Positions 1 to 10,790 of a DNA stretch of 64,000 nt are shown here, one piece after another. Made by a program: the position numbers and the translations under genes. The first letter of the stretch is position 1; the number at the start of each line of letters is the position of its first letter. The notes below the pieces were generated by a model. The model was not told the origin of the DNA, did no database searches, and saw nothing but the letters and a program-made list of their open reading frames with translations. This DNA is from Peromyscus leucopus (taxonomy: Eukaryota > Chordata > Mammalia > Rodentia > Cricetidae): contig NC_051068.1 in NCBI RefSeq assembly GCF_004664715.2, positions 132,920,101 to 132,984,100 on the forward strand, read 5' to 3'.

Positions 1-60
1 CCTCCTGTCTCAGACTACTAAGAACTGAAAGTATAGGCAGGCACAACACTCCCTCCAGCC
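1..60 (-). repeat. Old B1-like SINE remnant (3' part, cut by window edge)
   Basis: Matches the right part of the degraded B1 at 38022-38124 in arm 2, which starts with a recognisable reverse-oriented B1 (acagggtctcactgtg). Only the end is visible here. Confidence 0.6.
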
Positions 61-503
61 CTCAGGGATCTTGCTATAGGACCTTATAATGCCACTCAAG
101 AGAAGAACCTTCCAGATGAAGGGCTCACAAACATTTCCCCGTCCTTCCCTGTAAGCTTTCTCTCCAGGCTTGTGTTTCTTCTTTCTAAACTTTTCAGTCT
201 GGAGACTCATTTCTTTTCTTCAACCATTTTCCATAAAAGTTTCAATCTTTTACATATTTCATGTCATCATGCCTCAGACATCACCTGAGCGAGCATTCAG
301 TCAAGTCCTATGAATGAGGTTAAAGATGGATCTCTCAATGGCGACTCAGTGCTGTTCTACCCATAACAGTGGTACACATTGCAATGAGAAGCAGTTGCCT
401 TCTGCAAAAACAAAAATCTGCATATTTCTCTACGAAATACATTTTCTTTTTTAGGGCAATTTTGTATTTATCTTTATGTACAGAAAACCTAACAATGGGC
501 ATT

Positions 504-1270
504 TAAATCCAGTTTAGAAGTGTGCTCTTTGGCCTTTGCTTTTTCCTGCTTGGCAACCTGAGCCACAGATTTGGGACCCAGGACGTCGCCCTGCCAATGG
601 CAGCTGATCTCATGGTAGCTGTTGTCGTTATTGGTCCAGATATCTTCTACCAGCTTAGCCAGAGAGCCTTTGTCTTCTGAGTTAACCTGTGTGAAGGTCA
701 CAGCGGTGCATGTCTTCCTGAGCACCAGCCGCCCCAGCCTGGCCTTCCTCTAGATGATGCAATAGAGGACTCCCATCTTGAGACACAGGGCAAACAGGAA
801 GACCAACAGCTCAATGGGGTCTATGTTGTAGGCAATCACCAAGAGGGGAGCCATCTTGTTCTCCACCAAAGCTGTGACTGTCCTCTTGAAGGACAGGTGG
901 TCTCTTAGTTGGGACGTCCCCTTAGCCAGCAGCCTTTGCTTCTTCTCCTGCTTTGTTTCTGGCCCGTCCTTGTGGGCAAAGTTCAGCAGCTGGGTAGCTG
1001 TTTGCCGGTCCCAGGCCTGGGGGAACTGGTCAATGGCAGAGGAGGTACTTTGAGCCACTTATGGAGGATGGCCCTTTGCCGACGCAGCCTGAGCAGCTGG
1101 GCCATTTGACAAAGCGAGTGAGATCTCTTTTGAGCTGGATGTCCAGTCCAGTGCCGAAGTTCTTATGCCTTTCCTCAGAGAGGACTCACCACCTTTTTGG
1201 CCTCCCGTTTCTTGACGATGCTGGCGGCTGGGGCCACCTCCCTCCTCTTGGCCTTCTTTTCTTTGGGCAC
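504..1270 (-). pseudogene. Rpl7a-ps: RPL7A processed pseudogene, arm 1 copy
   Basis: Read on the minus strand this is an intronless copy of 60S ribosomal protein eL8 (RPL7A). Recognisable stretches are the lysine-rich N-terminus (KEKKAKRREVAP), DRQTATQLL, the KQEKKQRLL region, a run near [45 protein letters not shown] and VLGPKSVA. It is dead. The start codon is GTG instead of ATG, the N-terminal third is frameshifted, a block of roughly 15 codons after the KQEKKQRLL region is missing, and there is a stop just after CII. In this copy one extra base removes the natural stop after KLD, whereas arm 2 keeps that stop. No introns and a position inside noncoding DNA indicate retroposition by L1. 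Confidence 0.93.
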
Positions 1271-1986
1271 TTTGCTCTGCTGGAGGAAGGCTCCCTACCC
1301 CCCTTAAAAGACATTTGGGGCTTTTCATAGGAGAACAAGAGATTCCTGTTTTCTTTGCCACAAAAAAACAAAAATAAGAACAACAACAACAAAAAAAAAC
1401 AACAAAACAAAACAAAAAACCCACCTCAACATTTTTATCAGTTCTTTGAGAATTTCATATACTGTTTTGATCATACCTCCCCCTCCCCCAGATCCTCCCA
1501 GTCACCCATCTTCCTTACCCTACCTTCTGTCTTTTCTTTGCCACTTTGAGAAAAAAAGTTTTATAAACTTTAATCAGAATTAGACTCAATGTGTCTTCCA
1601 TTAGGATTTCTGAATAGCAGGTAGCCACAAATCCAGTTGAGTCCCTTGACCTTGATAAGCTTTATGGTTGCTGACCCATAGCTTTTTATCTGCTCAAACT
1701 CAGTTGTTACAGCACCCTACTTGGGTAGGGCTTCTCCTTATATCTGTGAGTAAGGTACTTCTGGTCTTTGTTGATTTCCACACTCTTCGTGAATCCTCTG
1801 GTTCTCAAGGAAATAGATCACTTCTCTTGTGCAGCTGTGATAGTTGACCTGTGAGAATTCGGGTGGGAGTATGATTTCTGGAGGGCCCAGCATCTCATGC
1901 AACTACCACCCCCGTGACACTTTAAATACTCTCTTCATGGGAAAAGGCAGTGGGATGTAGACAATTTTAGAGGGTTAGTAATTTAC

Positions 1987-2134
1987 TTTTTTTTCAAGCC
2001 AGGGTTTCTCTGTGTAGCTTTGGTGCCTGTGCTGGATCTCGCTCTGTAGACCAGGGTGGCCTCAAACTCACAGAGGTCTACCTGGCTCTGCCTCCTGAGT
2101 GCAGGGATTAGAGGCGTGCGCCACCTCACCCAGC
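1987..2134 (-). repeat. B1 SINE, reverse orientation (arm 1)
   Basis: Poly-T start, then the reverse B1 signature (gggtttctctgtgtagc, ggcctcaaactcacagagg) and end at ggcgtgcgccacc. The counterpart is at 40246-40394, so the insertion predates the duplication or haplotype split. Confidence 0.92.
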
Positions 2135-2919
2135 AGCAATTTACTTTTATTACAAATTAACAAGGCCAGAAAAACAGACATGGCTTGGACCTTGTTGTTC
2201 ATCTGGCTTTTCTTCCTATCAAGAAGTAGAATTCAGGTTTCCACCTCCTTGTGTCTAGGTTGGCTGGGAGGCTGGGCAATACAGCAAAAGCGATGATAGG
2301 GAAATTATGGGTTAGGCCTTCAGAGACATTCATTGTTCTCACTCTCCTGTCGTCACGGAGAGAAACCTGGGTGAGCCTTTCTAGGATGGGAGGTGACAGG
2401 GAGAAAGATGCCCAGCTGGCACCAGCAAACAACTTCCAGAAGAGCCGGTAGCATAAGTTGCCTGGCCCAGTGGATTCCTTGTTCCACAACTATCAAGAAC
2501 TTCAAGATGCTGAGAGCCCAAAACAAAGCAAGCATGCGCTCTCGAGAGAACTGGTCCCGATCACCTGAAAGACTGTCTCGGGTCGAGTTCCAGTACGCTC
2601 CTAGCTAACCGTCAATACATGGTTGAGTCCATTTGAAAACAGGAATTATTTCCAAGTCCAGTCCAATACTGACTCAGGCTAGCTAATAAATGAATGTTGG
2701 TTGAAGCCACTAAGTTTATGATAGTTTATTAGGCAGCAATAAACAATAAATATAAACTCCCTTATCGCCTATCAAGGATTCTTGAAACCTGAGTTGTTCA
2801 GCTTCACCACGCTTGCCCCTATCTGAGGAGGGCTGGGGGATGCTTCACTCTGTCACATATTCCCTTTATACCTACATGTGTGGACTATTACTAATTCTGT
2901 GACTTGGATCACACTTGAG

Positions 2920-3012
2920 TTTTTCTTTGATTTTGAGATAGGGCCTTGGTATGTAGGCCTTGAACTTGAGATCCTCCTGCCTCAGCTTCTTGAGTGTTGC
3001 AATTCCAGGTGG
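2920..3012 (-). repeat. Old B1-like SINE (arm 1)
   Basis: Degraded reverse B1: gagatagggccttggtatg, then ctcctgcctcagcttcttga. The counterpart is at 41174-41267. Confidence 0.65.
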
Positions 3013-3694
3013 GCACCATGGGAGAATATCCCTTCACTTCCTTTTGTGCCCATATTTCCTCATGTGCAAAGTAGAGATAGGTCTGTGGAACTCGCATGTC
3101 CTGACACCTGAACAGTACTTAGCCAATGCCTTGTTGAACTGTGTTGTATGCAACCACACTGCCCTTAAAATCCAGGATGAGACTTGCAGCAGAGCCACAG
3201 AAGACATGTACCCAGAGAGGTGAGAATGGACGTGGCCCCGCTTCCTGGGAAGGACGGGGAGGAGACAATGAGCCCTGGAGACAGTCAGGCTCTTCTTCCT
3301 CCATAGCTCAGCACCACCATTGTTCTGTTCCTCTGCATGACACCCCATCCAGCATTAGCTTTGTTGGTGTAAAGCATCAGTAACAAAGAGAGTCTATGGA
3401 GTGTCAGTGGGAGGGCTGCACAGAGACTCAACCAAGCTCTGGGGCCTATGCCTACCACATGATATTTAACATGTGAGTGCTGGTCAGAAATGCAAGCCAA
3501 GGTCACTGAGAGGAAAATGACCAAATTTGCTTTGTATTGGACAGTACTGGGAAACCTTGGGATGTATGCTTCCCAAGCCTCTGAGCAAACCATGACAGCC
3601 TGTTCTAGCAGCAACTTCCCTTAAAAAAGAAAGAGACCAAGCACTCCCAGTTTATGATCTACATTTACCCCACCTTCATTTTCTTCACCCTCCC

Positions 3695-3722
3695 CCCCCC
3701 CCCCCCCCAAAATCACATTTAT

Positions 3723-3775
<53 letters not shown>

Positions 3776-3817
3776 AGCCCCAGAAAACCCCAAATCGCTG
3801 TAGTGTATATGAGAATA

Positions 3818-3869
<52 letters not shown>

Positions 3870-3872
3870 AGG

Positions 3873-3911
<39 letters not shown>

Positions 3912-4286
3912 ACCTGAGATGTAAATGCAAGTTCGGAACCAAAGTAGACCAAGACATAGCTGACAGATCCAGAATTTTTTTTTATTTTATAAAATTTTTT
4001 TTTGACAATAACATTTGACATACAACTAAGATTCTGAGGTGTAAAGTTTTTATTTTTTTTTTTTTAAAAAATTTTATTTTAATTATCTTTATTTAATTTA
4101 TTTTTATTTTCTGGGGGGGTGCTTATTTATAAAAAGAAAATTAGACTATTAGCTGACTTATTTGTGATTTTTTTTTTTTTTATTTTATTTTTTTTTTTTT
4201 TTTTTTTTTTTTTTATTTTTTTTTTTTTATTTTTTTCTTTTTTTTTTTTCTTTATTTTTTTTTTTCTTGTTCTTTTTGTCTTTTTT
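3695..4286. repeat. Homopolymer-rich low-complexity block, probably corrupted consensus
   Basis: A C run, then about 52 Ts, about 50 As with a few interruptions, then long T-rich tracts to about 4280. The 3650-3700 flank looks like the 41910-41965 sequence of arm 2 with many bases deleted, which is what a noisy long-read consensus produces. I would not trust the bases here as biology. Confidence 0.75.
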
Positions 4287-5388
4287 TATATTACCTGAGT
4301 TTTTTTTTTTTGTTGACGGCGCTGTTGCTTCTTCACTTAACATCGTGGTATTTTCGCAGCTCTATCATCAAGTTCGATAGTGGGTCTATGCTTCTATCAG
4401 CAGCATAAGAAACCTCTTTTTTTTTTTTTAATACTATGACTAAATTTAACACAGCTTTTTGGCTATTCATTTCCGCCATTTTAGCCAGTGTTTGCGTTTT
4501 CATCTAGCTGCCTGTATGAACGGCAGGTGTTTTGGCTCTGTTTAGAATTTTATTAAATATTCTAGGTTTAAGGTGGAAACTCGAGCTGTTGGCGCCATTT
4601 TGTAGCTGGAGGCTTCTCTCCAGTCCCAAGCCCCGCAGTACATCCACTTAAAAATAATCACTCAGACGCTTAATCACTTATAACGTATGCGTGCAGGCTT
4701 CTGCTAACTGCTCTTTTATCTTAAATTAACCCTTTCTATAATTATACCTTGCACGTGGTGTGGCTTACCAGAGTCTCTACATGCTGCTTGTCCTGGCGTG
4801 GCTGCAGCTCTCTCCAGCTTCCCGCTTCCCAGAATTCTCCTCTCTCCTTTCCACCTACCTCCTGCCTGGTCATTGGCCATCAGTGTTTTATTTACATAGA
4901 GTGATATCCACAGCATTCTTCCTTACTTATGTTTTATATTACCTGAGCCTTGAGCCTATTGCCTTTAAACTGCCACCATTGTAGCCTGAAACGGCGCTGT
5001 GGCTGCTGGCTCGCCCACTTCAGCTTCCCAACATGGCAGTGGTACGTTTTCGCCAGCTCTGGGAGTCATCAAGTCTCAGAAATAGTGGGTCTATGCTTCT
5101 ATCAAAGCAGCAGGTAGCCCAGAAACCTCTTTTTTTTTTTTTAAATACTAGTAAAGACTAAATTCTACCACACAGCTTAATTTGCCGCTGGCAGATGCCT
5201 CATTTCCGCCAACTGCGGGTCAAACGCACCCGCCAGGAACCCGCCAGTGTCCAAACTGCGTTTTGCGGCATCTAGCTGCCTGTATGAGACAAGAAGCAGG
5301 AACCTGTTTTTGGCTCTGTTTAGAATTGGTTTATTAAATATTCTCAGGTTTAAGGTGGAAACTCGAGCTGTTGGCGCCATTTTGTAGC
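4287..5388. mobile_element. ERV LTR-like insertion, two overlapping partial units (arm 1 only)
   Basis: The short motif tatattacctgag starts two units at 4287 and 4935. Each then reads through a related stretch containing tagtgggtctatgcttct, atctagctgcctgtatga and ggtggaaactcgagctgt, ending at gttggcgccattttgtagc (about 4604 and 5388). The first unit reads like the second with many small deletions. Sequence at about 4645-4900 (a cattggccatcagtgtttta segment and others) resembles LTRs common in cricetid genomes and is related in style to 28786-29139. Arm 2 lacks the whole block. No ERV coding region is seen. Confidence 0.55.
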
Positions 5389-6319
5389 CTTACTCTTAAG
5401 TTAAAAAAAAAAACCTATGTGTTCATCAATTTTTTTGAGTGCTTGGGAGTACACAGTCATACATAGAGATTCTGGATTAATAGGAGCTTCATGCCATGAA
5501 CCAGCGATCTCAACACACCGAGAGCGGGAGAAGAGTCGCTGAAGGCTTCCTGGGGGAAGTCATATTTAATGTGTAACCTATAACATAGATGAGTGACGTC
5601 AACTGAGCTGGGGCTGAGGGAGAGTGGGGGTGAGTGCGGCTGATGAAAAGAGATCGGAGGCATCATTTACAATTGCGTAGAAGGAAGAGAAAACTTGAAC
5701 TTGGGGATTTTAAAGTAGATAGATATGATGAAAAAATGAGTTAGAAAGTGGAAGTGGTCAGAAAGAAGCTAATGGAGGTAATTGTTTATCCGGTTTAAGA
5801 AATTTGACCTTTATCCTAAGAGCAATCAATGGAAATCATTAAGTATTTAAACAGAAAGAGTGACATTAGAAAATAGCATTCCCTGACTATAATATGAGGA
5901 ACAGAGGGCAGGTCAGAAGGCTTGACACTTGTTATTATAAATAAAGTTTTTATGGCAGCCATACACATTAATTTGTATTGTCTTTTAGGTCTTAGGCGTC
6001 CAGCTTAGTAAATGACCATCTGGCTCACAAACCTGAGCTATTTACTACCTGGCCCTTTTAAGAATATTTGTTGAGTTAGGTACTGTTAATATACCTTGGA
6101 GGAAAATAATGATAGCTAGCTAGCTTTGGGAAAGGCACAGGAGGAATTTTGTAAAGGGTTTGAGGAATTAATCACACAATTCTTGTCGAATTTTAAAACA
6201 TTCAGTTAATTATTCAGACATCTGATTTTAGCTTTACCTTGGGACTCCACTCCTATAAGAACCAAGATTACAGTTGTAATATAAACAGCTAAGGGTTAAG
6301 TGTTGTAAATGAGAGAGAA

Positions 6320-6447
6320 GGCCAGGGGCCAAAGCACAGTGGTTCATGCCTTTAATCTTAGCACTTGGGAACCTGAGGCCAGCCTGGTCTACACAATGAG
6401 TTGCAGGCTAAGGCTACCCAGTGAGAACCTGTTTAAAAAAAAAAAGA
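6320..6447 (+). repeat. B1-like SINE (arm 1)
   Basis: Forward B1 signature: ttcatgcctttaatcttagc, then gaggccagcctggtctaca and an A-rich tail. The counterpart is at 42917-43045. Confidence 0.85.
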
Positions 6448-7612
6448 AAAAAAGAAAGACAAGACAGGAATTGGGAAGGAAACAACCAAGCAAATTAAAC
6501 TGTAGATTCCTTATAAATTATTATTATAAGAAAAAGATTCCTTATTCCTAATGTGTGTGGTGTGTGTGTGTGTGGTACACATGTTTTAACAGTGTGTGAC
6601 ATATAGTAGGACACAAGATGTATTTGGTTAACTGAACCCTTAACATTATGATGTTCCTGATACCTGCTTTGTGATCCTGAAACTCTGCTGTTTGATACAG
6701 ATTGACCTACAATGTCTGACCAAATCAAACAAAGCACTTTTTTATTCTATTTTATTTTATTATTTTGCTTTTTAAACAACCTCAGTAAAACAACACCAGC
6801 AAGTGTCTTTAATTTGTCCTTCCTTCAAGAAGCCCAAAGCTGGTCTCAGTCTATTTACATCACAATAGTAATAGCAATAAAACAAGTTAGTATAACTCCC
6901 ATTGTTCATTGAGTGCCTACTAGATCTGAAATACAGCACAGACACTCACCTAGGTTCTTCAGTCCCTCTAGCAAACATCATTATTGTCGTCATGTGTAGA
7001 TGAGGAGGAGACTGTAGCTCAAGGGTTCTCTTTTCTAAGGTCATGCCCATGTCAGTGTGTCTGACGTTAACAGTCTTCCTCTCAGTCACACAAGCTCTTG
7101 CTGCCTCATAGCAGTCACACTGCTCCTCCTTCTCAGTCTTTTATCTCCTCATCCCATTGCCTAAAACCCCCCACTGTCTTCTCCTCTCCTGAGCAGAGTC
7201 TACATAATTTAGTGTGGCATAATTTATTTTTAATAATCTCTCATCGCCTTAGTGGCCTCGGCTTCTGCGGCCGTTTCTGTAAGTGTATGTCGTATATTCC
7301 TGATTTGGGGGCTCTCGAGGGCAGGGGAGTATTCCGGGTCCCTCCATGCTTCTGTGGATTTACATGTTCCTTCTCTTTCTGGAGACTTCCTTCACATCTG
7401 CCTGGGCTTTGAGCTAAAATCCCAAGTTCCAGCCAGTCTCTCTTGTGAGATCTAATCTCTCAGTGTTTTATTCTCCTACTGGGAAATGGCTATGTTTCCT
7501 AGAAATGGTTATATGGAAAGAACTGCGGAACTGCTTGATCTCTGGAAATGCCTGGCTTCTGTAAGCCATGTGTTTTTTTTTTTAAACCTTTTTATTTATA
7601 AAATAGGGTAAT

Positions 7613-7769
7613 ATGGGGCAGTGGTGGTACACACCTTTAATCCAGCACTTGGGAGGCAGAGGCAGGCGGATCTCTGTGAGTTCGAGGCAGCCTGGGCTAC
7701 CGAGTGAGTTCCAGGACAGGCTCCAAAGCTACACAGAGAAACCCTGTTTCAAAAAAAAAAAAAAAGGGG
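7613..7769 (+). repeat. B1 SINE (arm 1)
   Basis: Near-complete forward B1 from gcagtggtggtacacacc to acacagagaaaccctgtttc plus poly-A. It is one base short at several points relative to the counterpart at 44224-44369. Confidence 0.95.
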
Positions 7770-8650
7770 GGGGTAATATGATGCTTTGGTGCTGCCTGAT
7801 ATATTGTAAGTACTCAGAATAAACAGTCATTATTCAGTTCCTGTGCAATTAAATAAGAGTCACATATATTAGTCTAGCACAATAATTTTGAGCACACTCT
7901 TCTTCCTTAGTGATGCTCTGGCCATCCTTTGAATAGGTTCAACACAAACTATTTTGTGATTTATTTGTTTCCATGTGTGTGTAGGTAGTGCTTGTAGACA
8001 TCTGTTTGTAGTCCTGAAGTTGACATCAGGCGTCTTCCTCAGTCATTGCACACCTTATTCACATCAAGGCCAAGTTTCTGAATTACACTCAGAGCTGGTT
8101 GAAAAGACCCGTTCTAACTAGCCAGCTTGCTCTGGGAATCCCTTCTCTCTGCCTTCAGTGCAGTCTGCCACGCCCACCTTTGCATCTCCCTGGGTGCTGG
8201 GGTCCCAACTCAGGCCCCTCCTGCTCGCACAGCACAGCATGCGCCTTATCCGCGGGGCCATCTCTCCGACCTCTTTTTCTGTAAACATTCTATACATTTA
8301 ATCCATGGATGGCCATGTTTGTCTAAGTTCTCGTCTCCTCTGCTAGCCTGGAACTCTGTAAGCACAGGGACGATTGTTGATCTACCCCAACCTAGTAGAC
8401 ACTGGTATTTAATACACGTTGGCTGATTGGCTGCCTGGATATACCCATGAATGGACAAAAAGTGAGCCTCACAGGACTTAACTGAGTGACAGTATGCCCA
8501 GTAGTGTTGGTTTGATTTGGCAATGTTTACTGAGTATAGTTTGCTTTACCCTTTTCTCTTTCACAGTAGTGGACTTGAACCTAAGGCCTCACACATGCTG
8601 GGCAAGCACTCTGCTGCTGAGGTCCATCCCGACTCGACTCTCTCTCTCTC

Positions 8651-8785
8651 TTTTATTTTGAGACTGGATCTCCCAATGTTGCCCAGGTGGTCTCGAACTC
8701 ATTCTGTAGCACAGCCTGGATCTTGAGGTTCTCCTGTTTCAGTCTCCCAAGCAGCCGGGAGACTGCACGACCAGATCTGGCTTCC
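8651..8785 (-). repeat. Old B1-like SINE (arm 1)
   Basis: Reverse B1 remnant: tgagactggatctcccaatg, then ggtctcgaactcattctgta. The counterpart is at 45267-45401. The 60 bases before it (cacatgctgggcaagcactc) resemble the ID/B4 tail, so this may be one B4-type element. Confidence 0.7.
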
Positions 8786-8890
8786 ATACCAAAACTGTTG
8801 GAGCTCAGTGATTCCGTTTAATTCCCACAGAAACTCAAGTTAGGTCTTAGCCTCGTAAAATCTATTTTAAAAAAAATGATTCAAGGTTAT

Positions 8891-9390
8891 NNNNNNNNNN
8901 NNNNNNNNNNNNNNNNNNNNNNNNNNNNNNNNNNNNNNNNNNNNNNNNNNNNNNNNNNNNNNNNNNNNNNNNNNNNNNNNNNNNNNNNNNNNNNNNNNNN
9001 NNNNNNNNNNNNNNNNNNNNNNNNNNNNNNNNNNNNNNNNNNNNNNNNNNNNNNNNNNNNNNNNNNNNNNNNNNNNNNNNNNNNNNNNNNNNNNNNNNNN
9101 NNNNNNNNNNNNNNNNNNNNNNNNNNNNNNNNNNNNNNNNNNNNNNNNNNNNNNNNNNNNNNNNNNNNNNNNNNNNNNNNNNNNNNNNNNNNNNNNNNNN
9201 NNNNNNNNNNNNNNNNNNNNNNNNNNNNNNNNNNNNNNNNNNNNNNNNNNNNNNNNNNNNNNNNNNNNNNNNNNNNNNNNNNNNNNNNNNNNNNNNNNNN
9301 NNNNNNNNNNNNNNNNNNNNNNNNNNNNNNNNNNNNNNNNNNNNNNNNNNNNNNNNNNNNNNNNNNNNNNNNNNNNNNNNNNNNNNNNNN
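8891..9390. other. Assembly gap, 500 N
   Basis: Exactly 500 unknown bases, a fixed size used by scaffolding programs when the true distance is unknown. The order and orientation of the sequence on either side are therefore inferred by the assembler rather than read. Confidence 0.98.

Positions 9391-9427
<37 letters not shown>
9391..9427 (+). repeat. (AC)n microsatellite at contig start
   Basis: Pure AC dinucleotides, followed at once by aacacgg and a G run. The contig begins inside this repeat. Confidence 0.95.
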
Positions 9428-9428
<1 letters not shown>

Positions 9429-9439
9429 CACGGGGGGGG

Positions 9440-10587
9440 GGGAGTGTTAAAACTGCCATGAGGCAAATGGGGTCACTCCAGCATGTCTAATCCTATCAGA
9501 GTTGTAACACATCTCAGAGAAAAGTCTCCCCACCTCCAATCCAGTAGATGCACACAAAATTTGGTAAACTATTTTCTGGCCAGGTATGCCATGCTAAATT
9601 AAAGCAACAGGAAGCATTAAAAATCTAAAGTTGTTTTTTCTTTTTAAACTACTTATCTACATAATTATTTGGGGGGTTTACAATTCGGCGCTTGACCACA
9701 GAATTAGCTTTCCTGGAGCTCTTTCCCCCCATCTTACAGTTCATTGTCGTTAGCGAGACTGGAATGTATGAGCCAGAAGGAATGGCCAAAGAGCAAGCCA
9801 GCAGGCAAGATGAGGGGTCATCTTGTCACAGTGACCCGGAACACTGCCACTAAAGCCATGTGTAGATGTCAGGCTGTGTGTGGGTTTACTGATTTCACCT
9901 AGCTGTGGTGAAAGGTAACAGTGCCCGTTAGTAGTAACAACACCAACTCAACATGGTTTGTTTTTTAATGCCAGTACTTCTACAACCGTTCTTCCTGTCC
10001 TTTGACCTCTGTTGAACAGTTAAACAGGCGATACTATATGATTCTAGAATACATAACACATTGTAAGAATAATATAAACTAATTAGAATTAGAGTGAGGT
10101 TAAAGATAACATTTTTCCCTGTCCCATGACACAGGATATTTCTTTTCTGTTTTCTTTCTCAGTAACATTTCTTCCTTTCCAGTGACTACCTGCAGCCCGA
10201 GGGGAAAATCTGTAAGCGCGGTGTGTAAAACTGCGACAAGTGAGATTCACTCTGACTTGCATTTCAGCTCCTCAGCCGACCAAGCACCAGTTTCTATTGT
10301 CAATCCATTACAACATAAGCCTAGTTTATATAGTTTCCTAACAAAGATGCTAGGATATAGAATGCGTTAAGTTTCCTGTTCCCCAGAAACATCTAGTCAC
10401 TTTGTATCTAAAATCTTGTTCTAGGGGACTAGCTGTTGTCGGTTAAGTTCCTTTGGAGGTAGGAGGGCTTCAGCTGCACTGCATATCTCTGAATAGCCAT
10501 GGTGTTTTCATACTTAAAGTAGACAGGACTCCCTGACAAGCTATAATAGACTCCTGCTTGATGTGGCTCCCATTTGCTGGTAAATTT
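9440..10587. other. Non-repetitive noncoding stretch, probably Alg14 intron 1
   Basis: I see no gene, exon or clear repeat. The bases are AT-rich and the reading frames are short. The intronic assignment assumes the scaffold order is right. Confidence 0.4.
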
Positions 10588-10790
10588 TATTGTTTTTGAA
10601 ACAGTGTCATATGCAGCACATGCTGCCTTTGAACTCACTAGGTAACCAAAGAGGACTCTGAACTCCTGATCTTTCTGCCTGTGCTACCTCCTGCTTCTAC
10701 CATGCCTCAGATTAAGTGCTACTATGGGCAAAACCCAGAGGTCTCTGTGTGCTAGACAAGCACTGAACCACTGAGCTACATTTCCATCCC
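10588..10790 (-). repeat. B4/RSINE-type SINE
   Basis: A degraded B1-like head (ttgaaacagtgtcatatgca, ctgaactcctgatctttctg) followed by an ID-like tail in reverse (gacaagcactgaaccactga, then gctacatttcc). A B1-plus-ID composition is the mark of B4/RSINE elements. Confidence 0.75.

Larger units (their letters stand above)
1..8890 (+). repeat. Duplicate arm 1 (near-identical to 38065-45506)
   Basis: The sequence runs collinear with 38065-45506 from the first base of the window to the last base before the N gap. Shared landmarks are the RPL7A pseudogene, several B1 elements, the poly-A run near 5400 and the ID/B1 remnants near 8600. A hand comparison of about 220 bases of the pseudogene shows roughly six differences. 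Much of 5400-8890 differs mainly by one-base indels in short homopolymers. Arm 1 lacks the B1 at 38249-38428 and carries about 1.7 kb (3700-5388) absent from arm 2. Because the match stops exactly where the contig stops, an uncollapsed alternative haplotype is the likeliest explanation; a true segmental duplication is the alternative. Confidence 0.95.

Noticed and set aside
3719..4021. Poly-Lys / poly-Phe frames
   Set aside because: Homopolymer runs, probably consensus errors.
8862..9490. Open frames across the first N gap
   Set aside because: Most of their length is unknown bases and the rest is AC repeat.
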